Of a DNA stretch of 64,000 nucleotides, positions 8,124 to 15,012 are shown one piece after another. The stretch is from Mycolicibacterium sp. CR10. Lineage in GTDB: Bacteria > Actinomycetota > Actinomycetes > Mycobacteriales > Mycobacteriaceae. The stretch covers positions 62,001 to 126,000 of the forward strand of contig NZ_STGE01000072.1 in assembly GCF_005222675.1 (NCBI RefSeq). The letters are read 5' to 3'. The position numbers and the translations under genes were made by a program. The notes below the pieces were generated by a model. That model ran no database searches. It was not told the DNA's origin and was given only the letters and a program-made list of their open reading frames with translations. The number at the start of each line of letters is the position of its first letter. Positions within the stretch are counted from its first letter, which is position 1.

Positions 8124-9532
8124 AACTCGATAATTCCACGCTCACGCAACTCCCGGTCGCGGTCCCGACCTATGATCGAAGTGAAATCGGTATCGGCATA
8201 GTGCATTTCGGTGTTGGGGGATTTCACCGGGCGCACCAGGCGATGTACATCGACCAGCTGCTCGAGCGCGGACTCGCGGGAGACTGGGGCATCTGCGGGG
8301 TCGGTGTCATGCCCGCCGACCTTCGAATGAGAGACGCACTGGACGCCCAGGACGGCCTATACACGCTGATCTTGAAAAATCCCGACGGAACCCGTGACGT
8401 CCGGGTTATCGGCTCGATCCTCGAATACCGCTATGCCCCCGATGATCCGGAGGCGGTGATTGAATTACTAGCGGCCCCCACCACCCGGATCGTGTCGTTG
8501 ACCATCACCGAGGGCGGTTACCAGATCGAGAACGCCGGCGATCTATCAGTTTTCGGCCTGGTCACCGAAGCGTTGTCGCGGCGTCGCGCACGCGGCATCG
8601 CCTCCCCGACGATCGTGTCGTGCGACAACATCGAGGGCAATGGCGACATCGCCCGCCAAGCGTTCACCGGCTATGCCGACAACGTCCACCCGGGCCTGTC
8701 GGACTGGATGGCCGAGTACACCAAATTCCCGAACTCCATGGTCGACCGAATCACTCCGGTGACTACTCCCGACGTCATCTCCGGACTGGCCGATGAATTC
8801 GATATAGACGACCAGTGGCCAGTGGTCGCCGAGCCGTTCACGGCATGGGTGCTTGAAGACGACTTCGCTGACGGCCGACCCCCGTTCGAAGATGTCGGTG
8901 TGTTGACCGTCGAGGACGTCACACCGTACGAGCTGATGAAACTACGCCTGCTCAACGCCAGCCATCAGGGCCTTTGTTACTTCGCGTATCTGTCCGGGTA
9001 CCGCCTGGTGCACGAGGCCGCGGCTGATCCCCTCTTCGCCGAATTCCTACTGGCGTATATGGATTCAGAGGCCACCCCGACTCTCAAGCCGGTTCCCGGT
9101 ATCGACCTGTCCGACTACAAGCACACCCTTATCGAGCGGTTCGCCAATCCTGGTGTGCGCGACACCATCGCCCGGTTGTGCGCCGATTCTTCCGACCGCA
9201 TCCCGAAGTGGCTGGTACCGGTGATCCGCTCCAACCTCGACACCGGTGAGCCCATCCGCCTGTCAGCGGCCATCGTGGCGAGTTGGGCGCGCTACGCCGA
9301 AGCCGTCGACGAGCAGGGCGAGGCGATCGAGGTGGTCGACCAGCTCGCCGATTCGCTGATTCCGATCGCCCAAGCGCAGCGTGAGAAACCATTGGCGTTC
9401 ATCGAAAACGAAGCGTTGTTCGGTGATCTCGCGCAGCAGCCACGGTTCGTCGAAGCCTACCGATGGGCGCTGGACTCGCTGCACCGCGACGGCGCGCGAG
9501 CGACCCTCGAACTTCTCCAGGACCGTCGATGA
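8120..9532 (+). CDS. Mannitol dehydrogenase family protein (mannitol 2-dehydrogenase type)
   Basis: A 470-residue long-chain polyol dehydrogenase. The N-terminal nucleotide-binding part has HFGVGGFHRAHQAMYID, and the middle has SCDNIEGNGDIAR and NSMVDRITPVTTP, hallmarks of mannitol 2-dehydrogenase, fructuronate and tagaturonate reductases. The catalytic-domain stretch MKLRLLNASHQGL carries the conserved Lys, Asn and His. It most likely converts mannitol or arabitol to fructose or xylulose with NAD. It is coupled by ATGA to both neighbours, forming a three-gene catabolic operon. Length is normal for the monomeric enzymes. Confidence 0.92.
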   Translation: MKLDNSTLTQLPVAVPTYDRSEIGIGIVHFGVGGFHRAHQAMYIDQLLERGLAGDWGICGVGVMPADLRMRDALDAQDGLYTLILKNPDGTRDVRVIGSILEYRYAPDDPEAVIELLAAPTTRIVSLTITEGGYQIENAGDLSVFGLVTEALSRRRARGIASPTIVSCDNIEGNGDIARQAFTGYADNVHPGLSDWMAEYTKFPNSMVDRITPVTTPDVISGLADEFDIDDQWPVVAEPFTAWVLEDDFADGRPPFEDVGVLTVEDVTPYELMKLRLLNASHQGLCYFAYLSGYRLVHEAAADPLFAEFLLAYMDSEATPTLKPVPGIDLSDYKHTLIERFANPGVRDTIARLCADSSDRIPKWLVPVIRSNLDTGEPIRLSAAIVASWARYAEAVDEQGEAIEVVDQLADSLIPIAQAQREKPLAFIENEALFGDLAQQPRFVEAYRWALDSLHRDGARATLELLQDRR

Positions 9533-10458
9533 GTCGCGCGCTGGTGATCGGCGAAGCGTTGTTCGACATCGTCGAGCGGCCCGACGGCGTGACCGACGAA
9601 CATGTCGGCGGCAGCCCGCTCAACGTCGCGGTAGGACTGTCGCGGCTCGAACGCGACGTCGACTTCCTGACTTACATCGGCGACGACGACCGCGGCCGTC
9701 TGATCGCCGAGTACGTGACAGCCTCCGGTGTGCATCTTCTGGACGGCAGCGTCGCCGCACGCCGTACGCCGATAGCACGGGCGATGCTCGACGCGGCTGG
9801 GTCGGCGACCTACGAATTCGATATCGACTGGCAGCTGAACGGAACGCCGGACATTGATCCGCCGCTAGTGGTGCACACCGGATCGATCGCGACCGTCCTC
9901 GAGCCTGGCTGTCGATACGTGGAAGATCTCCTCGAGACCTACCGCGGGTCGGCGACAGTGAGCCTCGACCCCAACGTGCGTCCCGTGCTGATCACCGACG
10001 CCGAGCAGGCGAGGGCGCGGATCGAGCGTCTCGTCGAGCGCAGTGATGTCGTCAAGGCCAGCGACGAGGATCTACAGTGGCTCGCTCCGGACACCGCACC
10101 CGAGGAGGTGGCGCAGCGCTGGTCGAAAAGGGGTCCGGCGCTGGTGGCCGTCACGGTGGGTGGGAACGGTGCATTCGCGGTGTCCGCAGCGGGATTGGTT
10201 CGAGTGCCGGCCCGCTCCGTGCAAGTCATCGACACTGTCGGCGCAGGCGACTCCTTCATGACCGGGATGCTCGACGCCCTATGGTCGCTAGGCCTGCTCG
10301 GCGCGGACCGCCGGGATGAACTGTGCAGAATCAGCACTGATCAACTCGAGACAGTACTTAAATCCGCTGTCTTGAATTCGGCCCTCACAGTCGCGCAAGC
10401 TGGTGCGGTCCTGCCTGACCGCGCCACCCGCGACGCCGCCGCTGTCTCGGCAAGATAG
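9529..10458 (+). CDS. PfkB-family carbohydrate kinase (fructokinase-like)
   Basis: A 309-residue ribokinase/PfkB kinase. The N-terminal signature GGSPLNVAVGLSRL (27-40) and the C-terminal DTVGAGDSFMTGML, with catalytic Asp near 241, are both intact. It would phosphorylate the ketose made by the two dehydrogenases, for example fructose to fructose phosphate, and so could create the effector for the SorC or DeoR regulator. The ATG at 9529 overlaps the preceding stop (ATGA) and is preferred over a longer in-frame extension lying inside the upstream gene. A xylulose substrate is also possible. Confidence 0.9.
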   Translation: MSRALVIGEALFDIVERPDGVTDEHVGGSPLNVAVGLSRLERDVDFLTYIGDDDRGRLIAEYVTASGVHLLDGSVAARRTPIARAMLDAAGSATYEFDIDWQLNGTPDIDPPLVVHTGSIATVLEPGCRYVEDLLETYRGSATVSLDPNVRPVLITDAEQARARIERLVERSDVVKASDEDLQWLAPDTAPEEVAQRWSKRGPALVAVTVGGNGAFAVSAAGLVRVPARSVQVIDTVGAGDSFMTGMLDALWSLGLLGADRRDELCRISTDQLETVLKSAVLNSALTVAQAGAVLPDRATRDAAAVSAR

Positions 10459-10657
10459 GCCGCTTGGCACACGCACGCGACTCGCGCGACCCTGCGCGCT
10501 AGGCGTCCTGATGCGAGCAGTGTCGTGAACGGATTTGTGAACGAAACCCTGCGCAACATCTGAGATAGCGAAATGCCCACCGAGACACGTGAGCCTGCGA
10601 CGGCCCAGTGAGCTGCATACTTGGGCCCAGACGGGACCTGCAAGACCGCAACCGGCC
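10459..10657. other. Non-coding spacer left of the tRNA remnant
   Basis: About 200 bases with no credible gene, between the sugar kinase stop and the tRNA-fMet fragment. A GC-rich GCGCG/CGCGC pair near 10492 could be a weak hairpin. No 5' half of a tRNA is present here. Confidence 0.5.
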
Positions 10658-10704
10658 GGCTCATAACCCAGACGTCGCAGGTTCGAATCCTGTCCCCGCT
10701 ACTA
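10658..10704 (+). repeat. 3' fragment of tRNA-fMet (candidate attachment-site remnant)
   Basis: From GGCTCATAACCCAG through the T-arm (GCAGG-TTCGAAT-CCTGT) to CCCCGCTACTA this matches the 3' half of actinobacterial initiator tRNA, including the CAT anticodon. The bases upstream (ACCGGCC) do not pair with CCCAG, and no D-arm or matching acceptor strand precedes it, so it is not a functional tRNA. Integrases that insert into tRNA genes leave exactly such a 3' copy at one end of the island. Because the native-looking terminator follows on the right, the inserted DNA would lie to the left. Confidence 0.72.
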
Positions 10705-10707
10705 GGT

Positions 10708-10743
10708 AAAACGGCCCTCGGAGATTACTCCGGGGGCTGTTTT
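10708..10743 (+). terminator. Rho-independent terminator after the tRNA fragment
   Basis: AAAACGGCCCTCGGAG, loop ATTA, then CTCCGGGGGCTGTTTT forms a strong hairpin with one mismatch, flanked by A and T runs, so it can work in either direction. It directly follows the tRNA-fMet 3' end, as expected for the original tRNA terminator. Confidence 0.82.
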
Positions 10744-10826
10744 CATGCTTCCGAGAACCGGAATTAGAGGCGCTTTTTGAACCGGATCCCGCCGCGACGG
10801 CTGTCCGCGCGGCTGCGCCCTGCTGC

Positions 10827-11315
10827 TTAGTCAACCGTCGATTCAACGTCGTTGATGTCGTTCACATGGACGTCGATGTCGGCGCGGGTCAGCGGGTGTA
10901 CCGGCCCGAGGAGGTCGCTGAGGGTGGTCAGGACGATGGCCGCCAACTTGTCACCGACGGCTTGAAGATCGTCCCCGTAGGCCCCGACGATGTTGACGTA
11001 TGCGCCGGTGCACGTGTGGTCGTCGAGATAGAGATCGATGGCGGTCGGTTCCGCGCCGTGCACCCCGGCCAGCGCGCGGCGCACGCTGGTCCGTATGACG
11101 TGATCGCTGATCCTGAGTGTGTCGGTCTTGCGCTCGGGTTCCGTTGCGGCGGTGGGATACTCGGCGTCGACAGGCCAGGTCCGACGGGTGGTCGCCCGAA
11201 CGCGGGAGATGATCGAGTCGCTGATGTCGACCCAGCGGGCGTCGACGGGTTGGTCTTTGAGACTGCGCGCGGCGCGGGCGAGCACCGGGTCGGAGTCACT
11301 GGGTGTCATCGCCAT
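10827..11315 (-). CDS. Asp23/Gls24-like protein co-transcribed with an ECF sigma factor
   Basis: A 162-residue protein whose C-terminal ~100 residues (LRISDHVIRTSVRRAL... AYVNIVGAYGDDLQAVGDKLAAIV... DIDVHVNDI) resemble the alternating strand/helix pattern of Asp23/Gls24 domains; the N-terminus is divergent. No signal peptide or membrane segment. The ATG at 11315 has AAAGGA 7 nt upstream and overlaps the sigma-factor gene by 10 nt; an ATG at 11309 is an alternative. Its position after the sigma gene and opposite an Asp23 operon suggests it modulates sigma activity or joins the envelope Asp23 layer. No classical anti-sigma zinc motif is present. Confidence 0.7.
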   Translation of the reverse strand: MAMTPSDSDPVLARAARSLKDQPVDARWVDISDSIISRVRATTRRTWPVDAEYPTAATEPERKTDTLRISDHVIRTSVRRALAGVHGAEPTAIDLYLDDHTCTGAYVNIVGAYGDDLQAVGDKLAAIVLTTLSDLLGPVHPLTRADIDVHVNDINDVESTVD

Positions 11316-11911
11316 TGCGCCATCCTTTCGCTCAACGTTGCTCTGGCCCGCACCAGATGCCCCCGAACTGCGCTCGGGGTGATCAACAGGATGCGCCCTA
11401 TTTCGGCATGCGTCATCCCGTCCACTTCGCGCAGCAGCCACGCTGCGCGCTGCCGGTACGGCAGTTCTGCCAGCGCCACGTCGAGTTCTGCGAGGAAATC
11501 GGTGTTGCTGATCCGGGTTTCGGGGTCGTCGGTCAGCGGGGCGGGGGTGGTGTCGAACACCCAGTCCTGGGTGGGCGCGATGCTGCGGCGTCGGCGGTGG
11601 TCGACGACTTTGTGAGACACCAGGGTGAACAGCCAGGTGCGCAGCGAGGAGTCGCCGCGAAAAGTATCCAGGCCCTTCCACGCCGCGAGGAAGGCATCCT
11701 GGGTGACCTCCTCGGCGGCACCGCCATCGGAGAGCATGTTGCGGGCGTAACGCAGCATCTCCGGGCCGTAGCGCAGCACGATGGCCTCGAACGCGTCGCG
11801 CTCTCCCAGGGCCGCGGCGTTGACGAGCACCCGATCGGGCGCGGCGATGAACTCGTGCCCGAAGTGGGCATCGTGGTCAGCCGAAGCCTCGCCGTGATCG
11901 TCGAGTCTCAC
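11306..11911 (-). CDS. ECF-type RNA polymerase sigma factor
   Basis: A 201-residue sigma-70 family protein of ECF size. Region 2 spans about 45-105 (YARNMLSDGGAAEEVTQDAF, then FRGDSSLRTWLFTLVSHKVVDHRRRR) and region 4 about 145-198 (LPYRQRAAWLLREVDGMTHAEIGRIL then SAVRGHLVRARATL). It lies divergently from the Asp23 operon with 224 bp between start codons and overlaps the following Asp23-like gene. It probably directs transcription of this envelope-stress cluster; the promoter it recognises could not be defined by eye. Confidence 0.92.
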   Translation of the reverse strand: MRLDDHGEASADHDAHFGHEFIAAPDRVLVNAAALGERDAFEAIVLRYGPEMLRYARNMLSDGGAAEEVTQDAFLAAWKGLDTFRGDSSLRTWLFTLVSHKVVDHRRRRSIAPTQDWVFDTTPAPLTDDPETRISNTDFLAELDVALAELPYRQRAAWLLREVDGMTHAEIGRILLITPSAVRGHLVRARATLSERMAQWR

Positions 11912-12100
11912 CGCGGACCGCGTGGAATCACCGCGTGCGTCAACGGTTTACCGATATGCGGCCGCGGCACCTCGTCAGCGTCGGGTGGCGTCTTCGTCAC
12001 CTCTTGGCTTCGGTACCGGTCCCGCGCCGGATCGGTCGGGTGTTAGAGACGTCACATCTGAGCGGGGTGCTCCTTTCGGATCGAGCCCCGACTAATGAGG

Positions 12101-12120
12101 CGGAAGTACACGGAAGTACG
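12101..12120 (+). repeat. Tandem 10-bp repeat upstream of the Asp23 operon
   Basis: CGGAAGTACA followed directly by CGGAAGTACG: two copies differing in the last base, immediately before the ribosome site of the Asp23 gene. It could be a leader element or a regulator site; nothing further supports a role. Confidence 0.5.
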
Positions 12121-12135
12121 ACGAAGGGATACACG

Positions 12136-12618
12136 ATGACCGCGCCTCAGACCACCGCGCAGCCCACCACCGGCCAGGGCGTTTCCGGCGGTAAGCAGCT
12201 CGCCACCCGCACCTCGGAGCTGGTCGGAACCGATGGACGTACCACCATCGCCGACGTCGTGGTGTCCAAGATCGCCGGTATCGCCACTCGCGAGGTGCAG
12301 GGCGTTCACGACGTGGGCGGCGGCGCCAGTCGCGCCATCGGTGCGCTGCGGGAACGCATTCCGGGTGCCGGCGTGAATCAGTCGCAGGGCGTGACCGTCG
12401 AGGTGGGCGAGCGCCAGGCCGCGGTGGATATCGACCTGGTCGCCGACTACGGCGTGTCCATCGCCGACCTGGCGGCCGGCGTGCGTCGCAACGTCATCAC
12501 GGCGATCGAGCGGATGACCGGTCTCGAGGTCACCGAGGTGAACATCACCGTGCATGACGTCTATCTCGCCGACGATGACGATCAGGACGCCACCGCCAGC
12601 AGCACCCGGGTGCAGTGA
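12136..12618 (+). CDS. Asp23/Gls24 family envelope stress protein
   Basis: A 160-residue Asp23-domain protein. The domain covers about 35-145: GRTTIADVVVSKIAGIATREVQGVHDVGGG, GVTVEVGERQAAVDIDLVADYG, and VRRNVITAIERMTGLEVTEVNITVHDV. Asp23 proteins form abundant membrane-associated sheets in Firmicutes, tethered by AmaP. The ATG at 12136 has GAAGGG at good spacing; the upstream part of the frame lacks coding character. It is the first gene of a run of six tightly linked genes. The N-terminal ~30 residues are Thr/Gln-rich and probably flexible. Confidence 0.9.
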   Translation: MTAPQTTAQPTTGQGVSGGKQLATRTSELVGTDGRTTIADVVVSKIAGIATREVQGVHDVGGGASRAIGALRERIPGAGVNQSQGVTVEVGERQAAVDIDLVADYGVSIADLAAGVRRNVITAIERMTGLEVTEVNITVHDVYLADDDDQDATASSTRVQ

Positions 12619-12908
12619 GCCCCGATCGCGCAAACCCCGCTGACCTCGTCGACGGCATCGCCGAGGCGGTGAGCGCCGTCGACGGGGTGGCGGGCCTGCA
12701 CGGCGGGATGTTCGGTGAAGCGGCGACCTACTTGCCGGGTCGCCGCGTCGCCGGCATCCGGCTCGACGAGCACGGCACCGAAGTGCACGTCAGCCTGTTG
12801 TTCGGCTACCCGGTTCGGCCCACTGCCGAGGCGGTCCGCGATGCCGTCGCCCCGCTGGTGTCCGGGCCGGTGCACGTCACGGTCGAAGACGTCATCAGGT
12901 CACGTTGA
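12615..12908 (+). CDS. Short Asp23-like protein
   Basis: A 97-residue protein starting at a GTG that overlaps the previous stop (GTGA). It looks like a compact Asp23-fold domain: VDGIAEAVSAVDGVAGLHGG, YLPGRRVAGIRL, TEVHVSLLFGYPVRPTAEAVRDAV, VHVTVEDV. No membrane segment. It is probably a partner of the first Asp23 protein in a mixed assembly. It is too divergent for a firm domain call from reading alone. Confidence 0.75.
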   Translation: MSPDRANPADLVDGIAEAVSAVDGVAGLHGGMFGEAATYLPGRRVAGIRLDEHGTEVHVSLLFGYPVRPTAEAVRDAVAPLVSGPVHVTVEDVIRSR

Positions 12909-12961
12909 GACCCCAGCTCCTCGCTAAATCACAGCTTCACTCATCGATACGGAGATCCGCC

Positions 12962-13141
12962 ATGACCACGTCGACCCTGGGCCTCCTGGCCGGACTGTTG
13001 CTCGCCATCGCCGCCGCCGCCGGCGGATTCACCGGCTTCCTGTTGGCCCTCGTGCTAGGGCTGGTGGGCTGGGCGGCCGGCGCCTACCGCGACGGCGAAC
13101 TCGACCTCACCAACATCAGCCTGGGACGTCGACGTGACTGA
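12962..13141 (+). CDS. DUF2273-like small membrane protein
   Basis: A 59-residue protein of which ~40 residues are hydrophobic and glycine-rich (LLAGLLLAIAAAAGGFTGFLLALVLGLVGWAAGAY), giving two closely spaced membrane helices, then a short polar tail ending SLGRRRD. DUF2273 proteins of this size accompany Asp23 genes in many Gram-positives and probably help anchor them. The ATG at 12962 follows GGAG; the 57 nt of frame upstream lack coding character. Confidence 0.82.
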   Translation: MTTSTLGLLAGLLLAIAAAAGGFTGFLLALVLGLVGWAAGAYRDGELDLTNISLGRRRD

Positions 13142-13505
13142 CATCGCGGTGGCGTTGCCTCCGCCCGCCGAGAGGGGACGTCTCGACATCCACGACGACG
13201 TCGTGGCGACGATCGCCCGCAAGGCCGCGGCCTCGGTGTCGCTCACCCGACGGGCGAGTGGCCTGAGCCGGATCACCTCCAGCGATCTGCCCAGCGCCAA
13301 GGTGACGGTGGCGGCCGGACACGTTCATGCGTCGTTGGTGGTCGCCGCACCATGGCCGACATCGGCGAGCGCGCTGGCTCGGCGAGTGCAGGAGGCGGTG
13401 ATTCAGCAGGTTGGTGACTACACCGGCCTGACTGTCACCCGCGTCGACGTCGACGTGCACTGCGTCGCACCCGAAGACCAACCGACCGACAGGAGGGTCC
13501 AGTGA
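13134..13505 (+). CDS. Asp23/Gls24-like protein
   Basis: A 123-residue protein beginning at a GTG that overlaps the DUF2273-like gene by 8 nt. The pattern LDIHDDVVATIARKAAASV ... AKVTVAAGHVHASLVVAAPWP ... LARRVQEAVIQQVGDYTGLTVTRVDVDVHCV follows the Asp23 layout of a conserved helix, a beta pair and a C-terminal DVHV strand. It is probably a third structural member of the envelope layer. The hydrophilic C-terminal tail (APEDQPTDRRVQ) is unassigned. Confidence 0.8.
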   Translation: MTDIAVALPPPAERGRLDIHDDVVATIARKAAASVSLTRRASGLSRITSSDLPSAKVTVAAGHVHASLVVAAPWPTSASALARRVQEAVIQQVGDYTGLTVTRVDVDVHCVAPEDQPTDRRVQ

Positions 13506-14074
13506 GCACTCTCGAAAACAAGGCAGCACCCGCCGCGGCGACGGCTCCAGCGAAGGCCCCCGTCGCGGTCCCCGCAGCATCCGCAGTCACGCTCGCCCTG
13601 GCGCTGGCGCTGACCGCGCTCGGTTTCGTCGCGGCCCGCGATGTTCTGCTCTCGGCGGGCGCCATCACCGGTTCGCCCTGGATCGTCAACGCGCTGAACT
13701 ACCTTGACGGGTTGACCGCCCAGGGGTGGATGGTGCCGGCAGGCATCGCGGCGGCGGTGCTGGGCCTGCTGCTGGTGTTCGCCGCCGTCAAACCGCGCCG
13801 CCGAACCCACCAGCCGCTCACCACGGCTGACGCGTGGATCACCACGCGCGACCTCCGGCGCGTGGCCCGCGGCGCCGCCGTCGCGCTCACCGGCGTCACC
13901 GCGGCCACCGTCACCGGATCGGCGCGCAAGATCACCGTCGCGGTCACCCCGGTGGGCGGGTACGACACCGCCGAGCTGACGGACGCCGTGAACGTGGCTG
14001 TCACCAAGGCCCTCGCCCCGATGGCCCGACCACCGCGGGTTCGCATCCGCATCAAGGAAGAAGCACTGCCGTGA
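13502..14074 (+). CDS. DUF6286-type membrane protein of the Asp23 cluster
   Basis: A 190-residue protein starting at GTG in a GTGA overlap. An Ala/Pro-rich N-terminus (1-27) is followed by two membrane helices (about 28-47 and 76-96) with an external loop between them, then a cytoplasmic domain (TTADAWITTRDLRRVARGAAVAL ... KITVAVTPVGGYDTAEL) of the kind annotated DUF6286 in actinobacterial Asp23 loci. It would place an Asp23-like domain at the membrane surface. Confidence 0.78.
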   Translation: MSTLENKAAPAAATAPAKAPVAVPAASAVTLALALALTALGFVAARDVLLSAGAITGSPWIVNALNYLDGLTAQGWMVPAGIAAAVLGLLLVFAAVKPRRRTHQPLTTADAWITTRDLRRVARGAAVALTGVTAATVTGSARKITVAVTPVGGYDTAELTDAVNVAVTKALAPMARPPRVRIRIKEEALP

Positions 14075-14646
14075 AACGACGCACCGTCGTCACCGACCGT
14101 CTCAGCTGCGCGGTCGCAGGTGGCGCGCTGATTGCACTGGGTGTTTCCGCTGCCGCCTGGGAACCCGGCAAACTGCCCGTCCCCGCCGGCGCCGCACTGA
14201 CCATGCCCTGGCTCCCGGAGGCCGCGAACTCGGCGTGGTGGCCGTTCGCCCTCGGCGCCGTGGCGCTGCTGTTGATCGTGGTTGGGGTGTCCTGGTTGAT
14301 CGGTCACCGGCCCGGCCAGACAGTGGGCACGCTGCCGCTGACCGGATCCGGCGCCACCGGCCTGCTGACCGTCGACCTGAACACCGCGGCATCTGCCGCA
14401 GCGGCCGACCTCGCGCGACACCCCCACATCGCCGCGGCGTCGGGCACGTCGCTGGTCGACCGCGGCCAGCGCGTCATCGAAATCGACGTGAAGATCGAGC
14501 CCACCGCCGACGGTTTGGCCCTCGCGTCCACCGCGGTGGACGCCGCCCGTCGAGACCTCGCGGTCGCGCTTGACGGGGTGCCCGTGTCGACGCGGATCCT
14601 GCTGCGCACCCCACGCGAGGCCAAGGGTGCCTCCCGCGTCAGGTGA
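14071..14646 (+). CDS. AmaP-like membrane anchor protein for Asp23
   Basis: A 191-residue protein from a GTG at 14071 (GTGA overlap). It has an N-terminal membrane helix (about 10-28), a second near 55-75 and a cytoplasmic C-terminal domain with an Asp23-like strand pattern (QRVIEIDVKIEPTADGLALASTAVDAARRDLAVAL). This arrangement matches AmaP, which tethers Asp23 in Staphylococcus and Streptococcus; the actinobacterial form is divergent. The longer open frame starting further left is not real, because the DUF6286 gene occupies that DNA in another frame. Confidence 0.78.
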   Translation: MKRRTVVTDRLSCAVAGGALIALGVSAAAWEPGKLPVPAGAALTMPWLPEAANSAWWPFALGAVALLLIVVGVSWLIGHRPGQTVGTLPLTGSGATGLLTVDLNTAASAAAADLARHPHIAAASGTSLVDRGQRVIEIDVKIEPTADGLALASTAVDAARRDLAVALDGVPVSTRILLRTPREAKGASRVR

Positions 14647-14738
14647 CACCCATCGAGACGTTGCTGGCGACGCCCGTCACCGGCACGCGTATTCCGTTGA
14701 CGAGCAACGGAATGCACACCCACGAGAAAGAGGACATC

Positions 14739-14909
14739 ATGGGAATTGTCGACAAGGCCAAGAACGCCGCCGAAGACGCCATCGGTAAGGCCAAGGAGGT
14801 CGTCGGTGACGTCACCGGCAATGACGATCTCAAGGCCGAGGGTAAGAAGGACCAGGGCGTCTCGGGCGTCAAGAAGGTCGGCGAGAACATCAAGGACACC
14901 TTCAAGTAA
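14739..14909 (+). CDS. CsbD-family stress protein
   Basis: A 56-residue charged protein, MGIVDKAKNAAEDAIGKAKEVVGDVTGNDDL, rich in Lys, Ala and Asp, as in CsbD proteins induced by general stress. GAAAGAGGA lies just upstream of the ATG at 14739. It is the last gene before a strong terminator, 92 nt after the AmaP-like gene, so it may be read through from the operon or have its own promoter. The biochemical role of CsbD is unknown. Confidence 0.88.
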   Translation: MGIVDKAKNAAEDAIGKAKEVVGDVTGNDDLKAEGKKDQGVSGVKKVGENIKDTFK

Positions 14910-14922
14910 GTCGAGTTCGGAT

Positions 14923-14954
14923 CCCGGACAGGTGGTCTCTGCCGCCTGTCCGGG
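14923..14954 (+). terminator. Hairpin terminator ending the Asp23/CsbD operon
   Basis: CCCGGACAGG (14923-14932) and CCTGTCCGGG (14945-14954) are perfect 10-bp arms around a 12-nt loop, 13 nt after the CsbD stop. There is no T-run, as is common for mycobacterial hairpin terminators. Confidence 0.8.
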
Positions 14955-15012
14955 ACACACTCGCAAAAGCGATCCCGACGTGTCAGCCGAGTAGTCGCCC
15001 TACATTGGGCAG

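Noticed and set aside
10600..10704. Complete tRNA gene
   Set aside because: Only the anticodon-to-3' half is present; the 5' strand does not pair in the anticodon stem and there is no D-arm.
10661..10846. Minus-strand open frame ending GFEPATSGL
   Set aside because: This tail is the well-known false translation of a tRNA 3' region; the DNA is the tRNA-fMet fragment and its terminator.
11912..12135. ECF promoter GGAATC (11924) with CGGTTT (11944)
   Set aside because: Spacing and sequence are only loosely ECF-like, and similar matches occur by chance.
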